From assembly GCA_016212295.1 (NCBI GenBank), contig JACRGO010000052.1, positions 1 to 19,465 on the forward strand: DNA of 19,465 nt. The letters are read 5' to 3'. Below are positions 15,087 to 19,465 of this stretch, piece by piece. The translations under genes and the position numbers were made by a program. Under the pieces are notes generated by a model. That model made no database searches. It was not told the DNA's origin and worked only from the letters and a program-made list of their open reading frames with translations. How positions within the stretch are numbered: the first letter of the stretch is position 1; every line of letters begins with the position of its first letter. Origin of the DNA: Nitrospinota bacterium (GTDB lineage Bacteria; Nitrospinota; Nitrospinia; JACRGO01).

Positions 15087-16157
15087 TTGGGGAAAATAGA
15101 TGTTCTCCGTAAGGAAATCGATAAAATCGATGACAAGGTTTTAGAACTCCTTAGCAAAAGGGGTAATATAGCCCAAAAAATCGGGGAAGAAAAACTTAAG
15201 GCGAAATTGCATAATTTCCATTCGCCTTCCCGTGAATTAAAAATTTTTCAGCGGCTTTCCAAGCGCAACCAAGGCCCTTACCCGGATTCGGCCATCCAAG
15301 GCATTTTCCGGGAAATTTTCTCGGCGACCCTTCTATTGGAAAAACCCTTGAGGGTTGGATTTCTTGGGCCGGAAGCGACCTTCACCCACCTTGCCGCCCA
15401 AAAGAAATTCGGCAAATTCGCCCAGTTCGCGCCTTATAGGTCCATAGCGGACATATTCTCCGAGGTTGAAAAGGGGAATGTTGACTATGGGGTTGTCCCC
15501 ATGGAAAATTCCGTCGAAGGGGTAGTGGGTTATACCCTAGACCTTCTGGTGGATTCCCCCCTGAATATCATAGCGGAAATACCGCTGCCGGTGTCCCTTC
15601 ATTTTCTTACATCCCACGGCGACCCTTCCAGAATAAAAAAGATTTTTTCCCATCCTCACGCCATCGCGCAATGCAGGATGTGGATTGCAAAAAACTTCCC
15701 GCAAGCCGACGTCGAAAACGCTGAAAGCACCGCCGCCGCGGCCCAGATAGCCAGGGAGGATGAGTCCGTTGGCGCCCTTGCGAATGAAATCGCCGCTGAA
15801 ATGTACGGGTTGAAAGTCACAGGCCGGAGCATACAGGACTTGTCTCATAGCATGACCCGCTTTGTGGCCATCTCCCGTAAGGGGGTAGAAAAAAGCGGAA
15901 GGGACAAGACCTCCGTTGTTTTTTCAGTTCAGGACAAACCAGGCGCATTGGTTAAATGCCTGAAAATTTTGTCCAGGGACAATATCAACATGACCAAAAT
16001 AGAATCCAGGCCAGTTAAAAAAAGGGCATGGGAATATATCTTTTTCGTGGACCTTGATGGACACGCCGGAGCCGAGGTGATGAAAAAGGCGCTGGGGGAA
16101 ATAGAAAAGTTCTGCACCTTTTTCAAGGTCCTGGGCTCTTATCCGAAGGAGATATGA
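15087..16157 (+). CDS. pheA: Bifunctional chorismate mutase / prephenate dehydratase
   Basis: This enzyme converts chorismate to prephenate and then to phenylpyruvate, committing carbon to phenylalanine. It has 356 residues and a TTG start with aggtgg 10 bases upstream; no better ATG lies nearby. Residues 1-85 are the AroQ chorismate mutase, with R8 and R25 in LRKEIDKIDDKVLELLSKR and R49-E50. Residues 88-265 are the dehydratase: GFLGPEATFTH, VVPMENSVEGVV and the essential TRF motif at 257-259. Residues 275-352 are the ACT regulatory domain with GAL (286-288) and ESRP (306-309), the phenylalanine-binding signature, so feedback inhibition by phenylalanine is expected. The 3' end overlaps tyrA (ATGA), and the tyrA ribosome binding site lies inside the last codons of pheA. 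Confidence 0.97.
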   Translation: MGKIDVLRKEIDKIDDKVLELLSKRGNIAQKIGEEKLKAKLHNFHSPSRELKIFQRLSKRNQGPYPDSAIQGIFREIFSATLLLEKPLRVGFLGPEATFTHLAAQKKFGKFAQFAPYRSIADIFSEVEKGNVDYGVVPMENSVEGVVGYTLDLLVDSPLNIIAEIPLPVSLHFLTSHGDPSRIKKIFSHPHAIAQCRMWIAKNFPQADVENAESTAAAAQIAREDESVGALANEIAAEMYGLKVTGRSIQDLSHSMTRFVAISRKGVEKSGRDKTSVVFSVQDKPGALVKCLKILSRDNINMTKIESRPVKKRAWEYIFFVDLDGHAGAEVMKKALGEIEKFCTFFKVLGSYPKEI

Positions 16158-17017
16158 TGAGGACCAGATTGGAAAAAATCGCCATAATAGGCGTTGGTTT
16201 GATAGGAGGGTCTCTCGGCCTTATTTGCCGGGAGAAGCGGCTTGCCGGGTCCGTTTGGGGACATGGCAGGAGCGAATCCAATCTCAGGAAGGCCGTGGAA
16301 TTGGGCCTGATCGACCGGTATTCCCTGGACTTAAGGGAAGCGGTGGAAGGCGCGGATTTGGTTGTTCTTGCCACGCCGGTGGAAAGCATTATAAAAACAG
16401 GCGAAAAGATATCCCCTTTCCTCCGGGAAAACGCGGTGGTTACCGATGTAGGGAGCGCGAAGGAAAAAATAGTGCGGCGGATGGAAGAGATTTTGCCCAG
16501 GAATATCCGGTTCGTGGGCGCCCATCCAATAGCCGGAACGGAAAAATCCGGGCCGGAAGCCGCCTTTGCGGAACTTTTTCAGGACCGTTATTGCATCCTG
16601 ACCCCTACTGAATACACGGACAATGGGGCGCTTGGCCTGGTAAGGGAATTATGGGAACAGACCGGGGCCAGGGTCGACGTCATGGACCCTGAAAAACACG
16701 ACCGGATTTTGGCGCTTATAAGCCATCTTCCCCACATGGCCGCTTATGCGCTGGTTGATTCCCTTTCAAAAAAGGAGCGGGAGTTCCCTGGGTTGTTTTC
16801 CTATGTGGCGGGCGGTTTCAGGGATTTCTCAAGGATTGCGTCCAGTTCTCCAGTGATGTGGAAGGAGATATGCCTGCAGAACGGGAAGGCTATCATTCAG
16901 GGCATAGAGGTCCTGCGCGGCGCCCTTTCGGAAATAGCCGAAGCCATTGAAAACGGAAACGGTGAAAAACTGGAAAAAATTTTCCTAAACGCGAAGGTAA
17001 TCAGGGACGGCCTTTAA
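16157..17017 (+). CDS. tyrA: Prephenate dehydrogenase
   Basis: This protein oxidatively decarboxylates prephenate (or arogenate) toward tyrosine using NAD(P)+. The N-terminal Rossmann fold has IIGVGLIGGSLG at about residues 10-21. VGAHPIAGTEKSG (about 120-132) carries the catalytic histidine, and SHLPHMAAYAL and GGFRDFSRIASSSP lie in the helical dimerisation domain. At about 286 residues it has the basic length, with no ACT domain and no fused mutase, so feedback control is likely weak or absent, or depends on the active site. Two adjacent ATG codons exist (16154 and 16157); I chose the second because aaggag (16146-16151) is five bases from it but only two from the first. It is translationally coupled to pheA. 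Confidence 0.96.
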   Translation: MRTRLEKIAIIGVGLIGGSLGLICREKRLAGSVWGHGRSESNLRKAVELGLIDRYSLDLREAVEGADLVVLATPVESIIKTGEKISPFLRENAVVTDVGSAKEKIVRRMEEILPRNIRFVGAHPIAGTEKSGPEAAFAELFQDRYCILTPTEYTDNGALGLVRELWEQTGARVDVMDPEKHDRILALISHLPHMAAYALVDSLSKKEREFPGLFSYVAGGFRDFSRIASSSPVMWKEICLQNGKAIIQGIEVLRGALSEIAEAIENGNGEKLEKIFLNAKVIRDGL

Positions 17018-17067
17018 CTTTTTTCACGCGGATTTCATGGCGCGGCTTAGCAGCAAACAAAAGGAAA

Positions 17068-17215
17068 ACAAAATCCCAAATAACAAATTACAAATAAACT
17101 ACAAATCACAATTACTGAATGACCGAAACAATCCCATTTCCTTGTTTATTCTTTGTAATTTTGGTTATTGGGATTTATTTGTTATTTGGCAATTGAGATT
17201 TGAAATTTCATTATT
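17068..17215. repeat. AT-rich imperfect inverted repeat after tyrA
   Basis: 17068-17099 (acaaaatcccaaataacaaa and onward) is echoed in reverse complement by about 17152-17189 (ttttggttattgggatttat and onward). 17102-17132 is shared, inverted, with 4396-4426. The 70-codon frame across this block (from 17037) is built from the repeat and is not a gene. This block and the next fill the 494 bases between tyrA and rpsA. Confidence 0.75.
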
Positions 17216-17262
17216 TTCTCATATCCTTGAGCGAAAAGGAGGTGTGTAATATTTAAGTAGCG

Positions 17263-17470
17263 CTTGACCGAAAACCCTGATTTTCGGTCAAGAAATTCGA
17301 AATCCGAAACACTAAATCCGAAACAAGAACCAAAGCACAAATTTCTAAATGACAAAACATAATATTGCCAAGGTTTTGGTTCAGGTGATTTTGTCTTATG
17401 ACATTCGAATTTGTTTCGGATTTCGGTATTCGATATTTGAATTTTACCTGAACGGGGGTTTTCGTTCAGG
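17263..17470. repeat. Long imperfect palindrome with terminal hairpins in the rpsA leader
   Basis: The left end is a perfect 12-base hairpin, CTTGACCGAAAA (17263-17274), a 6-base loop, and TTTTCGGTCAAG (17281-17292). The right end is a perfect 8-base hairpin, CCTGAACG (17447-17454), an 8-base loop, and CGTTCAGG (17463-17470). Read in reverse complement the right hairpin resembles the left one. The flanking inner sequences (aattcgaaatccgaaacac on the left; ttgtttcggatttcggtatt on the right) also pair, so the whole ~208-base block can fold back on itself. No T-run follows either hairpin. Confidence 0.8.
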
Positions 17471-17511
17471 CACTAAGCGGCTATACATAAAAAATCGAAA
17501 GGAGAGTTTTA

Positions 17512-19287
17512 ATGGCAAAACGAGCTACCAAGGCCCAATCGGGCGAAACGGAAGAGGACCTCTTGGATGATGAGCCTCGGGAGGACGCGGATTACGCTGA
17601 TATTTCCGAGGAAGACAGAAACCTCATGCGGGAATATTATGAGCGGGACGTCAAATCCTTTAAAGAGGGCGAGATCATAGTCGGCAAGGTCCTGAGGATC
17701 GGCAAGGAATCAGTTCTTGTGGATGTCGGGTTTAAATCCGAGGGAGAGGTCAACATCAATGAATTCCCTGACCGCGGGAGGAGCCTGAAGGTCGGGGATG
17801 AAATAGAAATTTTCCTGGAAAAAACCGAGGACAAGGAAGGACAGATCGTTCTTTCCAAGGACAAGGCCAACAAGATTAAAATCTGGGACAAGATCGCCAA
17901 GGCTTATGAGAAGAGGGAAACCCTGGAAGGCGTGATTGTGTCCCGCGCCAAGGGGGGACTTACCGTTGACATCGGCCTGAGGGCGTTTCTACCCGGCTCC
18001 CAGATCGACCTGCGTCCTGTAAGAAACATGGACAGGCTGCTGGGCAAAAAGCTTGAGATGAAAGTCATCAAGATGAACAAAAAGCGCGGCAATATAGTTC
18101 TTTCGCGAAGGATCATTCTTGAGGAGGAAAGGACCCAGGCGAAGGTCGACACCCTGGCCAATCTCGAGGAAGGGAAGGTCATGGAAGGGATCGTCAAGAA
18201 CATCACGGAATACGGCGTGTTCGTGGACCTCGGCGGCGTGGATGGACTGCTGCATATCACGGACATGTCCTGGGGAAGGGTCAGCCATCCCTCGGAAATG
18301 TTCGCCATCGGCGACAAGGTCAATGTGATGATCCTCAAATACGACAAGGAAAAAGAGCGGGTTTCGCTTGGCTTGAAACAAATCTCCGAAGATCCATGGA
18401 ACAGGGCGGACGCGAAATATTCCCCCGGCACCAAGCTGCGGGGAAAAGTGGTGAGCATCACGGATTACGGCGCGTTTTTGGAATTGGAGCAGGGGATAGA
18501 GGGTCTTGTCCATATCTCGGAAATGTCCTGGAGCAAGCACTTGAAGCACCCTTCCAAGATGGTGGCAATAGGCGACACGGTGGAAGCGGTCGTTCTTTCC
18601 CTGGACAAGGAGAAGAGGAGAATTTCCCTCGGCATGAAACAAACGGAATCCAATCCCTGGGAAAATATAGAAGCGAAATATCCCGTTAGCTCAGTAGTGG
18701 AAGGAAAGGTCAGGAATTTGACCGACTTCGGCGCTTTCATTGAATTGGAAGACGGCGTGGACGGCTTGATTCATATCTCGGACATGTCCTGGTCCAAGAA
18801 GGTAAAGCATCCGTCCGAAGTCCTGAAGAAACGGGAATCTGTGAAGGCGATGGTCCTGAGCGTGGACAGGGAGGGAGAAAAGCTTTCCCTGGGACTTAAA
18901 CAATTGGAAGAGGACCCCTGGGAAAAGTCCATTTCGAAATACAGCCTGGGGCAGGACGTGGACACCAAGATAGATAAAATCACCTCCTTTGGCGTTTTCG
19001 GCCAGTTGGATGAGTATCTGGAAGGCTTGATTCACGTTTCTCAATATGGCAAGGACCGGTCAGCGAATCCTGAAAAGGCCTTTAATGTGGGCGATACCGT
19101 GAAATGCCGCATCATTAAAATCGACAATGAAAAACGGAAAATCGGCTTGAGCGTCAAGGCCATAGAGGAAGGGCTTTCCCTTGAGGACTTCAAGGAAACC
19201 GAGATCGCTCTGATTGACCAGGAGCAGCCTTCCGAGGAAATCGAGGAAAAGGCCCCGCGACGGACAAAAAAAGCCAAGGATGAGTAA
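17512..19287 (+). CDS. rpsA: 30S ribosomal protein S1
   Basis: S1 binds mRNA leaders and helps load them on the 30S subunit, especially mRNAs with weak ribosome binding sites. This 591-residue protein has six S1 (OB-fold) repeats at about residues 52-117, 135-200, 221-290, 307-376, 394-463 and 480-548. The middle repeats show the classic pattern YGVFVDLGGVDGLLHITDMS, then HPSEM, then GLKQ, as in the long Gram-negative form. The N-terminus is an acidic extension (TEEDLLDDEPREDADYADIS) and the C-terminus ends in a basic lysine tail. A strong ribosome binding site (aaggagag, about 17499-17506) precedes the ATG. The usual upstream neighbour cmk is missing; a palindromic block lies in the leader instead. 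A possible -10 box (TATACA, 17482-17487) is present without a good -35. Confidence 0.97.
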   Translation: MAKRATKAQSGETEEDLLDDEPREDADYADISEEDRNLMREYYERDVKSFKEGEIIVGKVLRIGKESVLVDVGFKSEGEVNINEFPDRGRSLKVGDEIEIFLEKTEDKEGQIVLSKDKANKIKIWDKIAKAYEKRETLEGVIVSRAKGGLTVDIGLRAFLPGSQIDLRPVRNMDRLLGKKLEMKVIKMNKKRGNIVLSRRIILEEERTQAKVDTLANLEEGKVMEGIVKNITEYGVFVDLGGVDGLLHITDMSWGRVSHPSEMFAIGDKVNVMILKYDKEKERVSLGLKQISEDPWNRADAKYSPGTKLRGKVVSITDYGAFLELEQGIEGLVHISEMSWSKHLKHPSKMVAIGDTVEAVVLSLDKEKRRISLGMKQTESNPWENIEAKYPVSSVVEGKVRNLTDFGAFIELEDGVDGLIHISDMSWSKKVKHPSEVLKKRESVKAMVLSVDREGEKLSLGLKQLEEDPWEKSISKYSLGQDVDTKIDKITSFGVFGQLDEYLEGLIHVSQYGKDRSANPEKAFNVGDTVKCRIIKIDNEKRKIGLSVKAIEEGLSLEDFKETEIALIDQEQPSEEIEEKAPRRTKKAKDE

Positions 19288-19460
19288 AGCCCCATGCATG
19301 GCATCAATCTCGTTCCCAGGTCCTCCCTCACTGCCATTAAGTTAAGGAAAAAAGCCTTTGTTTTCAATTAGTTAGGCGGGCTAGATTTTATATTAACTAT
19401 ATGGTAATATGTGTCTATTATGCATTAATTATTAAATTTATAGTAAAAAAGGATGATATA

Positions 19461-19465
19461 ATGGC
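19461..19465 (+). CDS. Possible start of the next gene, cut by the window edge
   Basis: An ATG at 19461 follows aaaaagga (19446-19453) at a suitable distance in an AT-rich stretch that may hold a promoter. Only five bases are visible, so no product can be named. The 19288-19460 gap has no other gene and no clear terminator after rpsA. Confidence 0.3.

Noticed and set aside
17037-17249. Plus-strand 70-codon frame just after tyrA
   Set aside because: It is built from the AT-rich inverted repeat, has no ribosome binding site, and its peptide shows repeat-derived runs; not a gene.
17349-17570. Plus-strand 73-codon frame running into rpsA
   Set aside because: It overlaps the rpsA start in another frame and is made of the palindromic leader block.
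1-19465. tRNA or rRNA genes in the gaps
   Set aside because: I looked for cloverleaf-like arms and GGTTC-type T-arms in each gap and saw none that are convincing; repeat hairpins account for the structure seen. A tRNAscan run would settle it.

Overview
The window looks like chromosome from an uncultured Gram-negative bacterium. A Wza-like polysaccharide export protein, a lipoprotein with a lipobox and a periplasmic lytic transglycosylase all point to a double-membrane envelope. The order pheA-tyrA-...-rpsA is typical of the Desulfobacterota/Nitrospirota/Nitrospinota neighbourhood, so I favour that broad area, but the lineage is an inference and not proven by the sequence. There is no phage, integrase, transposase, CRISPR array, rRNA or tRNA gene that I can see.

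Layout. (1) 291-978, plus strand: a small four-helix membrane protein (DUF2231-like) followed 10 bases later by an 83-residue half-ferritin/rubrerythrin-like protein, probably a redox or iron pair. (2) 1128-4214, plus: a large secreted protein with an Ig-like N-terminus, two chitobiase-type C-terminal (CHB/HEX) modules and 14 RCC1 repeats, enough for two seven-bladed propellers. (3) 4675-8198, plus: a TPR-containing soluble lytic transglycosylase translationally coupled to histidinol dehydrogenase (hisD). (4) 8564-10336, minus: an SLBB-rich polysaccharide export protein with its own promoter and a possible operator. (5) 10739-13590, minus: a protein with two XRE-type HTH copies, then shikimate kinase, which is translationally coupled to an unknown 551-residue protein with hints of a degenerate AAA+ fold. 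(6) 13719-14642, minus: a lipoprotein with a sulfatase-modifying-factor fold that lacks the catalytic cysteines. (7) 15087-19287, plus: pheA, tyrA and rpsA, with a strong promoter in front of pheA.

Three aromatic-amino-acid genes (aroK, pheA, tyrA) and one histidine gene (hisD) lie in the window but in separate units. The aroA and cmk genes often found between tyrA and rpsA are absent; about 490 bases of non-coding inverted repeats occupy that place.

The most unusual property is between the genes. Nearly every intergenic gap is a mosaic of short repeat modules that recur, often inverted, across the window: a 43-base perfect inverted pair 7.3 kb apart, a second ~40-base inverted pair, hairpin-rich 'gaacatcgaac' arrays, and a ~99-base MITE-like element with perfect 19-base terminal inverted repeats whose end supplies the last codons of shikimate kinase. 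These modules create several spurious open reading frames, which are left out of the annotation.
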